A DNA stretch of 64,000 bases. Source: Takakia lepidozioides (lineage: Eukaryota > Streptophyta > Takakiopsida > Takakiales > Takakiaceae). Where the stretch lies: the NCBI GenBank assembly GCA_030704615.1, contig CM060732.1, forward strand, positions 57,209,053 to 57,273,052. The letters run 5' to 3'. The notes under the pieces are model-generated. The model had not been told where the DNA came from, searched no databases, and worked only from the letters and a program-made list of their open reading frames with translations. This document shows positions 23,701 through 34,560 of the stretch, piece by piece; position 1 is the first letter of the stretch; the number at the start of each line of letters is the position of its first letter. A program made the position numbers and the translations under genes.

Positions 23701-23780
23701 TGTCGTGCGCATACGTATCGCTACACAACTACATCGCTATCCAAACTACACCACACATATATGCACAATAAAGTAGTCTG
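23701..23780 (-). repeat. extra copy of the last 80 bp of the family B LTR
   Basis: Repeats 23,269-23,348 with about two substitutions and lies immediately inside the 3' LTR. It follows a purine run (minus strand CTAGGGGGGCGA) that looks like the polypurine tract. Confidence 0.7.
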
Positions 23781-24048
23781 CCACAATCGCCCCCCTAGCT
23801 GGTGGATAGGTCCCTCTAACTCCAGATAGCTACAAGATGTAATAGCCACAGCCGTACTAAGTCCTCTATCATTGTCCCTATTGTACTCAAATTCTATCGA
23901 CCAAGAGGCCGGGTACAAGAGTAGCCCCATCGTTAGTCGCCGTCTTGCAATCTGTGAACTTGAGCCAGGATCTCGAGTGTTCAAGGTCTTCTAGTAGCTT
24001 GGCCTTGCATTTCTTGTTAGCCTTCCATGGTTGTATCCACTCCCACTA

Positions 24049-25326
24049 TCAAATGCAATGCGGACATAACCAATTCCCATCAGGAACCATCTCAAGAGGT
24101 GGAGTCAAGCATCCCATATGCCAACCTCTAGAGCATCGATCACACACCAGCATGGTGGCTGCTTCTCTAGCAGACCCACACAACATGCACCTCAAACTTG
24201 CAGGTACCACTGCCAGGTTTGGGTCAATCCTGCCATCGACATTCGGAAGGTGACATGGCGCACAATTACGCACATGGTCCTTCCAAGTTATGCCATCCCG
24301 ACCCTCCAGGATCAAGACGCCTGAAGGCAAGACCTCTCGAACCCTCAAAATAACACGTCCTGCAGTCACATCCAAGGTCGTAGGAGCAGTCTGCTGCAGA
24401 TAGACATAGTCACCAGGGTTGAATCTCCGAACCCCAGGACAATAGCCCCCACCACGTATGGTAGTATCACGATGTTGTGCAATGGCAAGGTTCTCAAAAG
24501 TCATGGGCATGACTTTCTTGAACAACTCTGCACGCTGATCATATGCACGTGCCCACACGTCCGGATCATCAAGGTCAAGAACTGTAGCAGCTTCTCTACG
24601 AATGGATGTAGGCAAATCCGGCTCTCGGCCAAAGAGAAGAAAGTATGGTGAGAAGGAGGCAAGTGATGCTTGCTTGTTGAACCTGTAGCCCATGGCTAAC
24701 CAGGGTAACTGAAGGTCCCAATCTCCTAGGTGTCCCTTCTGCAAGCCATACTTGCGCAAACCCCTCTTTACTGTCTGAACAACCCTCTCTGCCAAGCCAT
24801 CGGCCTCAGGATGATCCCGAGAAGTGGTGCGGTGGTCTATCAAGGCCTTGTCACACAAGCCTGAAACTCCCCCAATAACTCTCTCCCTTGGTCCGTGAGT
24901 ACCTCAGCTGGAGCACCGAATCGGCTAAGCACATAATCCAAGAATGCATATGCAGCTCCCTCACTAGCCTTATCCGACAATGAAACCAACTCGATCCACT
25001 TGGAGAAGTGTTCCACCATCACCCACACGTACTTGTTGGGGCGCATGGTCAGTGGCAACGACCCTGCGAAAGTCAAGACTCCACCTGTAGCCCAATCCCA
25101 TGATCGGAAGAGGGTGCAATTGCGGAGTAGGGGCGTTGAATGAAGCACGCACCCTGTCACATACCATGCACCTAGCCACAAATTGTTGCACCTCTGTGTG
25201 CATACCACGCCACCAATACTGCCCCTGCAGTAGACTATGAGTGCGTCGCACCCCAAAATGCCCCAACTCCTCATGGGCATGCCGCACTAACCGTGCCCGC
25301 TGTGTTGGGTGAAGCACAATCCTCAC
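24049..25326 (-). pseudogene. family B integrase with C-terminal PHD finger
   Basis: Three overlapping minus-strand frames carry one integrase. The first (25,326-24,970) has the HHCC zinc domain, HAHEELGHFG through CMVC, and the first catalytic region (RWSLDF). The second (25,280-24,840) continues with VEHFSKWIELV, FGAPAEVLTDQG (second Asp). The third (24,858-24,049, 269 codons) has DHPEADGLAERV (catalytic Glu), then FNPGDYVYL near residue 147, and ends in a PHD finger. At least two frameshifts separate the frames. Integrase inserts the cDNA copy into host DNA, and its C-terminal module commonly steers target choice. Confidence 0.85.
24052..24189 (-). other. PHD-finger domain at the integrase C-terminus
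   Basis: Residues 224-268 of the last integrase frame show the C4HC3 pattern: CMLC, 11 residues, CDRC, four residues, H, two residues, C, 14 residues, C-x2-C. The conserved aromatic before His (GWH) and before the last pair (NWLCPHC) are present. The protein stops one residue later. PHD fingers usually read histone H3 tails, often methylated or unmodified lysine 4. Confidence 0.9.
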
Positions 25327-25783
25327 TCGACCATCCTCTCACACTCGGAGCAGGTGTGTCCCCTCCCACTTGAACCTCTTGGCTTGATCCGATCCCTCTC
25401 ATTGGTAGTCACAGTGGCTGCCGTGTCTCCAGTGCGGAGGTAGTCCAACACAGCTGAATCCTCATGTATATCTTTGGGGCCACCTTACTTATTGCTGGCC
25501 TCAGGGTCCTCGGACACTTGATCTACAGTCATCGCTGTTGCAGGTCCAACCTGGCCTTCCACTGCCAAGATACACAGAAATGCAGATGCATGCCATCCGG
25601 GCACCATCTCCTCGTCCGTCTCACCATGCCACCAAGCTCCAGTGTCATCCTGCTGGCTCGTGCATGGATTGCGACTCAACCCATCTGCATTGCGATTGAC
25701 CAAACCTGGTCGATGCACAACCTGAAAATCATACTCTTGAAGGATGAGTGCCCACCGTGCAAGCTTCCCCGTAAGCTTGTCTG
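25327..25783 (-). pseudogene. family B RNase H end and connection to integrase
   Basis: The minus frame at 25,718-25,485 reads RPGLVNRNADGLSRNPC, the conserved end of gypsy RNase H, then a linker to integrase. It is cut at 25,788 by the family A LTR. The same segment is present again at 41,868-42,047. Confidence 0.75.
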
Positions 25784-25788
25784 ACTCC

Positions 25789-26160
25789 TGTTAGAGGAAT
25801 GTAGGGGACTTAGACACTTATATGGGATCTGTAGGGTACCCTTAATTTTTGCACAGACTGAGACCAACAGGAGCCTTAGGAGTGACAGCAGCGCACTGTA
25901 GAGGGGGGTTACATAGCCCACATAGCCGACACAGCAGTCACAGCCCACACAGCCGACACAGCAGTCACAGCCCACACAGCCAACACAGCCCGTCACAGTC
26001 GTCACAGCCCACACAGCCGACACAGCCCACACAGCCCGTCACAGTCGTCACAGCAGACACAGCCCACACAGCCAGTCACAGCCCGACACAGCCAAACACA
26101 GCCAGTCACCGCTTGACACAGCTGTCACGATAATAGGGAACGAAGAGTAGGATAGGGAAC
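25789..26160 (+). repeat. family A copy 1 5' LTR, truncated
   Basis: Starts TGTTAGAGGA, matching the 3' LTR at 34,561 and the LTR of copy 2 at 54,131. It ends near GGGAACGACTG, where sequence jumps directly into pol. The CACAGCC array at 25,912-26,128 lies inside it. Confidence 0.85.
25912..26128 (+). repeat. CACAGCC-type tandem array in LTR
   Basis: Irregular repeats of CACAGCC or CACAGTC with 2-3 base spacers (CCCA, CGA, GT). Counterparts lie at 34,682-34,958 and 54,248-54,468 in other LTRs, and each array differs in length and order. Confidence 0.9.
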
Positions 26161-26181
26161 GACTGCAGTAATGAAGAGACT

Positions 26182-29100
26182 TTGGCTGCAGTAATATGTC
26201 AGACCAAAGCAGAAATTACCATTGGACAGCTATTAGCTGTGGCACCTTATTGTAGGCACAGGCTGTATCAAGCAATCAATCGAATTGCCCAAGAGACAGG
26301 AAACACAGACCTGAACAGCAAGGTGACCAGTTATAATGTGAAGCCGGAAGGGCGAGAAACAGTCATGGACTTTGATGATTCTATGCCAGTAATCCAATTG
26401 AGAATTGGAAGCACAGAACTAACGGATGTACTGATAGATGGTGGTTCTGGAGTAAATATCATGACAGACCAATTAAGGAAGAAGCTTGGTCTAAGTAACA
26501 TGAAACCAGCCCCATTTACAGTAACAATGGCAGATCAAAGAAGTGTACAGCCATTGGGATTAATAAGAGGAGTTAAGATACAGATACAGAAAATGATCTT
26601 TATGATCACATTAACTGTATTAAAAATGGATGAAGTCATGGAGGCTTACTCCTTATTATTGGGACGTCCATGGCTGAAACAGGCCAGGGTATTCCATGAC
26701 TGGAATTCTCAGTTACTAACTGTGCATAATGGGATGTACGAGATACAAATTACCACAAAGAAATCTAGTAGATTACCTGCTACAAGAAGACCTCGAGGAG
26801 TCAGAAAGTATGACTGGAGAGGAGGACTGGATGAGGAGCAGGAAGCTACCCTATTTGCTGCACACCCAGAATGGGAGCAGGTTGCGGAGATGCGGCTGGA
26901 AAGCCTAAGTTGTTTAAGAGATATCTGCTGTGGTGTAGTGTCGGCAACACCAATTGAAGAGGAAACCAACTGTTACCCACCACATTTCTATGAAGAAAGA
27001 GAAGGAGAAATAGAAATCCTAGAAGAACCAGCCACTGTGAGCTTAAAGGATGAAGTGGTGACTGGTTGGACAATCACAGCTGATGAGCAGGTGAGAGAAG
27101 TAAATGTGGGAACTCAGGAGGAACCGAGAATGGTGAAAGTAGGAGCTGATTTGGAGCCGGAATTCTTCGAAGAAGCTAAAAGCTTGTTCATCAAATACAG
27201 AGATGTATTTGCTTGGAGCTATGAGGATCTAAAAGGGATACCACCTGAAGTCTGTCAGCATAAGATTGAACTGGAACCAGGGTCAGTACCAATCAAACAG
27301 GCGAGGTATAGAATGAATCCCAACTACGCACAGAAGGTTGGAGAAGAGATAAAGAAGTTGGCTGAGGCTAAGTTTAAATACCCAATAGAGTATACAACTT
27401 GGTTATCACCCATTGTTATAGTTCCAAAGAAGAATGGCAAGCTAAGAGTATGTGTGAACTATAAGAAGCTGAATGCTTGTACGAAGAAAGATCCTTTCCC
27501 TTTGCCATTCACAGAAGCAGTATTAGACACTGTGGCAGGCCATGAGATGTACTCATTCATGGATGGCTTCAGTGGTTATAATCAAGTGCAAGTGGCAGAA
27601 GAAGACCAAGGGAAAACAGCTTTCATCACAGACTGGGGGGCTTATGCATACAAAGTCATGCCCTTTGGACTTTGTAATGCACCAGCGACCTTTCAGAGAG
27701 TGATAAGTGAATCTTTTCATGAGTATCTGGATGATTTCATGCAAGTGTTTTTGGATGATTTCAGTGTGTACAGCTCTAAGAATGAGCACTTGCATAAATT
27801 GGAGTTATGCCTGGCCAGATGCAGGATGAGAGGTCTGGGCTTGAATCCAGAGAAGTGTACTTTCTGTGTGAACTCAGGGGTGCTTCTGGGACACATTGTG
27901 TGTAAGAAGGGACTTCTTGTGGATCCCAGGAAGACAGAGTCCATTAAAGTCTCTCCACCACCAGTGAATGTTAAGAGTTTAAGGAGATTCCTTGGGCAAA
28001 CCAGTTATTACAGAAGATTTGTCAAAAGGTATGCGCAAATAGCAGCACCATTGAGCAAGCTTCTGAAGAAAGATGCAGTGTTTGCCTGGACAGCTGAATG
28101 TCAACAGGCGTTTGAGGAACTTACACTGTCAGTAACAACTACACCTGTGCTGATTAACCCTCACTGGCATGTAGTATTTCATGTTCACTGCGATGCATCA
28201 GGAGAAGCGTTGGGTGCGGTGTTAGCCCAGAATGTTACAGGAAATATAGATTCACCTGTGTACTATGCTAGCCGATTGATGAACAGTGCTGAGAGGAACT
28301 ATAATACAACGGAAAGAGAAGCATTGGCAATGATTTATGCAGTCAAGAAATTCAGGCATTACCTATTGGGAAGAAAGTTTATGTTTTATGTGGATCACCA
28401 GGCTCTGATATATCTGGTGAACAAACCTTTGATAAGTGGAAGGATAGCGAGGTGGTTAATAATCTTGCATGAGTTTGAGTTCGAGGTTATTTACAAGCCT
28501 GGCCGTTTGCATCTTGTGGCAGATCATTTGTCACGACTAACAACAGGAGAGGTCGCCACAGGAGTGGACGATCAGTTACCTGATGCGAGTTTATTTGTAA
28601 TGGAGGTGCAAGGAAGTGCAGATGAATGGTTAGATTGGCAGTGGCCAATCAGATACTACCTTGCTCATGGTCAGTGCCCACCTAGTTATGGTAAGGAGCA
28701 GAGGAAGAGAATTGCTATCAGAGCTTTACCTTATACTATGGTAGGAACCAGAATGTATAAGTTAGGACCTGATGGAGTACTAAAACGATGCTTGTACCAC
28801 CATGAAGTAAATAAAGTCTTGGAGGAAGTTCATAAAGGAGTGGCTGGAGGTCATTTTGGAGAAGAGACTACCAGTAGAAAGATACTACTCGCAGGATACT
28901 GGTGGCCTACTTTGTTCAAAGATGTACATGAGTATTGTCAGAAGTGTGATGAATGTCAGAGGCTAGGACCTTTGCAGAGATCTGGAAGAATGGCCTTGCA
29001 TCCTACAATGCCTACGGAACCATTTCAGAAATGGGGACTAGACTTTGTTGGACCAATTAATCCACCATCCAAGAATACACGAAACAGGTACATAATTACA

Positions 29101-30156
29101 GCCACTGATTATACTACAAAGTGGGTGGAAGCTAAAGCTTTGAGGGACAACACAGCCAAGTCCACAGCAAGGTTCCTGTACGAGAACATACTTACACGAT
29201 TTGGCTGTCCCTTAGAATTTATCAGTGATCAAGGAAGTCACTTCATGAATGAGACCATTGAGTTGTTGACTAAAGAGTTTATGATTGTGCATAGAAAGAG
29301 TACAACATATTACCCACAGGGTAATGGGCAGGCAGAGGCTACCAACAAAATACTATGTACTATCTTGGCTAAGATAGTCAATGCAAACAGAACGGATTGG
29401 GATACAAAGCTGCTGACAGCTTTGTGGTCATACATGACTTCATATAAAGTCACCACTAAATATACACCATTCCAATTAGTTTATGGTATGGAAGCCTTAC
29501 TTCCAGTGGAATTCCTGTTACCTACCATGAGAACAGAGTGGGGAAAAAGAATGGAATTGCAAGACTCCATCAAGGTCAGGAAACATGAATTATACCATGT
29601 GGAAGAAGTACGTGCTGATGCAGCTGATAATATGACCAGAATTCAGATGAAGCGAAAGGAACAGTTTGATGAAGGCAAGTTAAAGACTTTTAAGACGGGG
29701 GATTTGGTTCTATGGTTGCAGAAGAAAGGAAAGATTCAAGCTTCTAAGCTCAAATCACCGTGGAAAGGACCTTATGTCATACAAAAGATGTATGATAACA
29801 ACACCGCTATGTTACAAACCATTAACAAAGAAATGCTGGGAAGAGTCAATGCAAATAAGTTGAAGGGTTACAGTGGTATCCATGACAAACCCCTGCAGCA
29901 TGATTTGCATATAGAACCGCAAGAACAGTCACGGGCTGCACCAGTGTTACGAACGGAGTATGGAACACTTGTCGCTAGGCCCAGCATATATGACCAGGGT
30001 GGGCAAAACAAACGTGACACAGCCTATCACAGCCCATCACGACGTGACACAGCCTATCACAGCCCAGCACGCACACAGCCTATCACAGCCCATCACGATG
30101 TGACACAGCCTATCACAGCCCATCACAACGTGACACAGCCTATCACAGCCCAGTAA
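26182..30156 (+). CDS. family A pol polyprotein: protease, RT, RNase H, integrase
   Basis: An uninterrupted 1,324-codon frame. The retropepsin motif LIDGGSGVNIM is near residue 86. Reverse transcriptase spans about 380-560, with MDGFSGYNQV, MPFGLCNAPATFQR and the catalytic FLDDFSVYS near 523. RNase H has HCDASGEALGAVLAQ near 669. The integrase zinc domain lies near 875-925 (HFGEE, CQKCDECQ). The catalytic core has LDFVGP (952), FISDQGSHF (1013) and QGNGQAEATN (1049). A GPY-like module follows (SPWKGPYVI). No chromodomain follows; the frame instead runs into the CACAGCC array. It has no ATG at the start of the frame because the gag part is deleted, so it is probably not expressed as drawn. Confidence 0.95.
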   Translation: MAAVICQTKAEITIGQLLAVAPYCRHRLYQAINRIAQETGNTDLNSKVTSYNVKPEGRETVMDFDDSMPVIQLRIGSTELTDVLIDGGSGVNIMTDQLRKKLGLSNMKPAPFTVTMADQRSVQPLGLIRGVKIQIQKMIFMITLTVLKMDEVMEAYSLLLGRPWLKQARVFHDWNSQLLTVHNGMYEIQITTKKSSRLPATRRPRGVRKYDWRGGLDEEQEATLFAAHPEWEQVAEMRLESLSCLRDICCGVVSATPIEEETNCYPPHFYEEREGEIEILEEPATVSLKDEVVTGWTITADEQVREVNVGTQEEPRMVKVGADLEPEFFEEAKSLFIKYRDVFAWSYEDLKGIPPEVCQHKIELEPGSVPIKQARYRMNPNYAQKVGEEIKKLAEAKFKYPIEYTTWLSPIVIVPKKNGKLRVCVNYKKLNACTKKDPFPLPFTEAVLDTVAGHEMYSFMDGFSGYNQVQVAEEDQGKTAFITDWGAYAYKVMPFGLCNAPATFQRVISESFHEYLDDFMQVFLDDFSVYSSKNEHLHKLELCLARCRMRGLGLNPEKCTFCVNSGVLLGHIVCKKGLLVDPRKTESIKVSPPPVNVKSLRRFLGQTSYYRRFVKRYAQIAAPLSKLLKKDAVFAWTAECQQAFEELTLSVTTTPVLINPHWHVVFHVHCDASGEALGAVLAQNVTGNIDSPVYYASRLMNSAERNYNTTEREALAMIYAVKKFRHYLLGRKFMFYVDHQALIYLVNKPLISGRIARWLIILHEFEFEVIYKPGRLHLVADHLSRLTTGEVATGVDDQLPDASLFVMEVQGSADEWLDWQWPIRYYLAHGQCPPSYGKEQRKRIAIRALPYTMVGTRMYKLGPDGVLKRCLYHHEVNKVLEEVHKGVAGGHFGEETTSRKILLAGYWWPTLFKDVHEYCQKCDECQRLGPLQRSGRMALHPTMPTEPFQKWGLDFVGPINPPSKNTRNRYIITATDYTTKWVEAKALRDNTAKSTARFLYENILTRFGCPLEFISDQGSHFMNETIELLTKEFMIVHRKSTTYYPQGNGQAEATNKILCTILAKIVNANRTDWDTKLLTALWSYMTSYKVTTKYTPFQLVYGMEALLPVEFLLPTMRTEWGKRMELQDSIKVRKHELYHVEEVRADAADNMTRIQMKRKEQFDEGKLKTFKTGDLVLWLQKKGKIQASKLKSPWKGPYVIQKMYDNNTAMLQTINKEMLGRVNANKLKGYSGIHDKPLQHDLHIEPQEQSRAAPVLRTEYGTLVARPSIYDQGGQNKRDTAYHSPSRRDTAYHSPARTQPITAHHDVTQPITAHHNVTQPITAQ

Positions 30157-30290
30157 GGCGCAACACAGCCTATCGCAGCCCAGCAAGGCGCAACACAGCC
30201 TATCACAACCTACCACAGCATGTCACAGCCTATCACAGTTTACCACAGTGCATCACAGCCTATCACAGCTCAACACAGCCTACTAAAGTT
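30006..30290 (+). repeat. CACAGCC-type tandem array between pol and the 3' ORF
   Basis: Units such as CACAGCCTATCA and CACAGCCCATCA repeat over about 285 bp. The first part is translated as the tail of pol. A shorter counterpart is at 61,566-61,790. Confidence 0.9.
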
Positions 30291-30308
30291 ACACGATCCA
30301 TAGAATCA

Positions 30309-33300
30309 GTGACAAGTGGACACATAAAAACTTCAGGAAAACGGCTGAAGAAAGAAGAAACGGAAATTAATTTAAAAATAGACACGTGGAGGTCAGGGTG
30401 CGACACACAGCAGAGAATGAAGTGCAAGGACAGGTGTCAAAAAGAAAGAGGACAAGAACGGCCGTCAAAAGGGATGAAAGGCGGGCCCATTAATGAGTAC
30501 GGAAAAAGGGAAACGGAACAAACGGCAAGTACAGAAAAGTCGAATTCTTGTCACATGTGTGATCCTAGTGGACTATCCAACAGGGAAAGTCCACTAAAGA
30601 AGAATAAAGTTAAAATCCAGTCACAACAGATACAGCCAATAGAAAACCAGAGAAATGATCAAGAAAATGGAGGGAAATTGAGCGCAAGAGGCGGCGTCGT
30701 TCTGAGTAACGGGCGTCTCAACAGGACGGATCATAAATGCTATAACTTGGAAACTATGGAGGAACTAACAGACTATACGCTCGCAATATTACTTACGCAA
30801 TGGCATAGACACGAAACGACAGAGCAGAGCTTTTCTCTTGAGCAATGCTTGCAAGCCCCGCACGCTTACAAGAGATTACCCATAGCTTTCTGCGGCAACC
30901 ATACGTTTCTGCTTTGTGCACTACAGGCATTCCTGCAGTTGTTACAGCCAAAGCAGTTCTGTGAGTCTAAGATGAAGAGAGTGAGAGGAATGGAGGAAAT
31001 CAGGGTGAAGAGCACCACAATTCTGCAGAAACAAACGATGGCTACCCCACAGGCGATAAAAATACTGGAGGAGCTGAGATTGGAAGGATTGCAAAGTCTA
31101 GATTGGACACTACACCATAGACAGTACATGTTACAATTTTTGCAGAACTTTGAGCCAAGGACAGGAACAACAACGGTGAAGGGAGTTGAATTAATGATTA
31201 CTCCCCTATACCTCCAGCAATTGTTTCGATTGCCAGCAGGTCAGGTGCATGTGGGGGAACACAGGGCAAGACTGCAAATAGGGGACTTATTCCAAGAAGG
31301 GAGTTTCTTTAAAACTCAGGGTTATGCTTGTACCAAAGCTGTGTACCCAGGGTTAAAAGAGATAGGCCAGGTATTGAACGTTCTGTTTGCCCTGAAACAG
31401 AACCAACAATATTTGAGCAGATCCTTCACAGAGGAAATACTCAAAGGCCTGAAGGGACAAGAGGTACAATGGGCGGACATTATGTACAACGCACTAGTAG
31501 AGGAGATGAAAAGATTACAAGGTACTACCGCAAAGTCTCCTATCATAGTGTCTGGCCCAATCATTGCTCAAATAATCCTTAATTCTGGCATACTTAATGC
31601 ACAAGAAAAGAAGGAAATGGGAGTGTTTGAGCCAGAAACAACTGCAATGGAAGAGCAAGGCTCTTCACACAGTGAGGGTGGACTAGCAGCACGACCCGAG
31701 ACTAAGAGGCAGAGAAGGGGAAAGACTGTAGTGGCGGATCCACTGGCTTCACGGATTCCGCATGATAATGTTTCCCAAGCTCATGACCAGGAAGGGGCAC
31801 AGCAGCACAAAAGAATGTTATTACTGGAAGCAGGACCTTCAGAGAGGGAGGAGGAAGTTACTTCTGCATCACAGCCAACACAGCCACTTGAACGACTTGT
31901 CACAAGGTCACAAGTTATCCATGCAGCTCAACCCGAAATAATTGATTTGGAAAGTGAAGGGATAGATATTCCAACTACAGAACAGATAGTGGCAGAAATA
32001 GAGAAAGGGGACCTTCTCTATGAATATTCTGGTCTGGTCAAAGAGACACAAATCCCAGAGGTGCAACAGTTGCCCAAGGGAAATCCTGAGGTGCATATAA
32101 TGCACACACCTGTGTCGGAGGTACCACAGGCGGAAGGTCATGACACAATAACACCAGTCATAGATGAAGTAGTTCAGGAAGAAAATCCGGTGGGACAATG
32201 GCCTGAATGGTTAGTGAGACATCATGCTGTTGAAAATCAGGAGGAACAGCAGCAACCTCACCATGATGACCCTCAACAGGCAATGCTGATGAGTTCCATA
32301 GGCAGGACACTTAATTTGTTGGGGACTTATGTCAAATCCCATGTTCCAATTACCCAATTGACAGCCTTGAAAGAGGAACTCAGGAAGGAGTTTGAGGCTC
32401 GACTTGCAACTGAGTGTGCAAACAAGGTCGATGAAGAGGTCACTCTCAAGATGAAGTAGGACTTGGCCAATACAGAAATGGCTTTGCAATTGGCCAAGCA
32501 ACAATTGATTGAGGCAGGCCTCGCGCAAGACCAGTTGCACGAAGCACATAAGCAATAGCTATACCAAATGCAGGTGCAGCATGAAAGCAAGTTGCAAGAA
32601 CTGAATGCACTACATACGGAGTTGCAGACAGTGCATAACAGGATGGCGATACAATGTGCTACGTTCACAACGATGCTTGACCAATCTGCAAAGGAAATAA
32701 ACAGTCAAGCGGAAAAATGTACGAAGGCAGAAGAAGAGAATGTTGAGCAAATGAAGCTCATTGTCGATATGAAGAATACAATCTGTCGCAATGAAGATAC
32801 TTTCAAGCAATACAGGCAGAGGGAAGCTGATCAAGAGAAACACATCGTGGAGTTGCAACAAACCATCGTGGCCAATAGAAATGAAATCGCGGTCAGTAAC
32901 AAGGCTTCGAAGGAAGCCAATAATCTACTTGCAGCCTATGCGCAATTGGTTGAGCCACAGGCGAAACGCATGGACACTTTACAACAGCAGTTGGAATTGT
33001 ACAAGCTAAGAGAGGAGCAAACTCTCAGGGGAACCATAAGCAGCTTGGTGGATAACAGCCTTATGCAGGTCTGGTTAGCACAAGGGCAAGTAGAGGGCAA
33101 AGCCCCACGGAAGCTCACCCAAAGAGAGATGAATGAGCTCAGGCTGCAGGTGCAGAACATTGCCACCACTACTATAGACAATGTCTATAGTAGGATAGCA
33201 GAGTTACAAGAGGATGTAGACGGACTGCAGACTCAAGTGGAAGACCTCACTTCAAACATCGACCAAAGAGTCTGTATTCCTCAGGAACAGCTAATGGCTT

Positions 33301-34521
33301 CTTATTTAAAAGCCAGAACTTTGGCTTTTCAGTCTTCACAGGAGGTGCAGGAGATGCCAATGATACAGGAGCCAGTACCACCACCACCACAACAGGTCAG
33401 TGTACCAGTAGCTGAACCTGTGGTTACTACAACCACACCACAGCCACCACAGCCGGAGGTATGGGGCAATGCCGCTTTTAACCCACCTAAAACTCCAGCT
33501 GCAAGGGAGTACAGCAGGGCTATGATTATGCCCTTCAACCAAATTCCCATCATGTTGGATTTGGCTTGGAAAGAATTTAGTCCTCCGCAGTCATTCGCAC
33601 ATTACTACCAAATCATGCGTATTTGGCTGCCAGTGGCAACCAGGACTAAAGTTCTTCCAAACAATCGACATATTGAAGATCATCACTTTGCACAATACTG
33701 GCACGAGGCAGGTACCATGTTGAGGGAATTGGTTGCTTTCCAAGTTGTACATGGATTCATTTACACCAAGACCAAGGAGATAGCAAGTATTGTCATGGGG
33801 TGCGGGCTATACTATGCTGCTTGTTTTCTAATACGTTACCACATTGAGCAACAAAAGATGCAAGCACGCTTTCAAAGTTACTCCAGTGGAGATCATTGGG
33901 TATTACCTTCGGTGCCACCTCATATGTACCTATATGACCCAAAAGTTATGATGCAGAAGGATTCTCAAATTCGTTCATGGTTTCAAGCAGCCTGCAACCA
34001 ATTGTCAACACACTAATTCGGACTTGATGACATTTTCTATAAGGGACATGTGGCATGGAAGTACTTGCACGCTGCACCAGTAATTGGTACCCCACTCATC
34101 TGGACAGACAAGGAGCTCAGTGTCTACACCAATTTTGCTGTTCAACGGTTACACCAGGTTGTAAAATGCAAACTTCCAGACATGGTAGGACAGCATTGTA
34201 TGCCCCAGATGATTCCACAAAAGGTTCGAAAATTAAAACATGAGAGGAGATGAGGATTCTGATACAACTGTTTCTTCACAGAATTCTTTTGACATGGCAG
34301 AAGACTATGCAATTCAGATGGAAGATAAGAAGCGACGGGGGTCTCCTATGCCGGAAAGATTACCTCGATATCAGCCTCCAGAGGGCATCACTTATCCAGG
34401 TAGTGATCAACCATCTCCGTCAACCAGAGACAGACCTCGGGCTCGTACACACAGCCCGCCACGAAACTCTCAACGTCAACAAGGTGCTCACTCACAAAGG
34501 TTTGCTACTCGGAAACAGTAA
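30309..34521 (+). pseudogene. family A extra 3' ORF of unknown function, about 1,400 codons
   Basis: One frame runs from 30,309 to 34,253, broken by TAG (32,457-32,459), TAG (32,556-32,558) and TAA (34,014-34,016). A frameshift near 34,245 then leads to a Ser/Pro/Arg-rich tail ending at 34,521. Copy 2 has CAG at the first stop. The N-terminal part has a folded region around VKGVELMITPLYLQQLFRLP, vaguely like plant mobile-domain or transposon-associated proteins. Middle residues are acidic and repetitive (TTEQIVAEIE). From 32,568 there is a long coiled coil (ELQTVHNRM, QQQLELYKLREEQ). Then comes a proline run and a globular C-terminal part with a hydrophobic stretch (SIVMGCGLYYAACFLI). It lies where Athila-type elements carry an env-like ORF, but I see no signal peptide. 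The function is unknown. Confidence 0.75.
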
Positions 34522-34540
34522 ACCGTGAGGACACGGCTTT

Positions 34541-34560
34541 TTGAGGGGGGAAGGGGTAAA
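34541..34560 (+). promoter_or_regulatory. family A polypurine tract
   Basis: TTGAGGGGGGAAGGGGTAAA lies immediately before the 3' LTR start TGTTAG. It would prime plus-strand DNA synthesis. Confidence 0.85.

Noticed and set aside
25912-26128. CRISPR-like regular repeats
   Set aside because: Units are 7-12 bp with no unique spacers, and they lie in a retrotransposon LTR of a plant genome.
30309-34521. Envelope-like gene
   Set aside because: Position fits, but there is no signal peptide or clear membrane anchor. Long coiled coil and proline-rich parts argue for something else.
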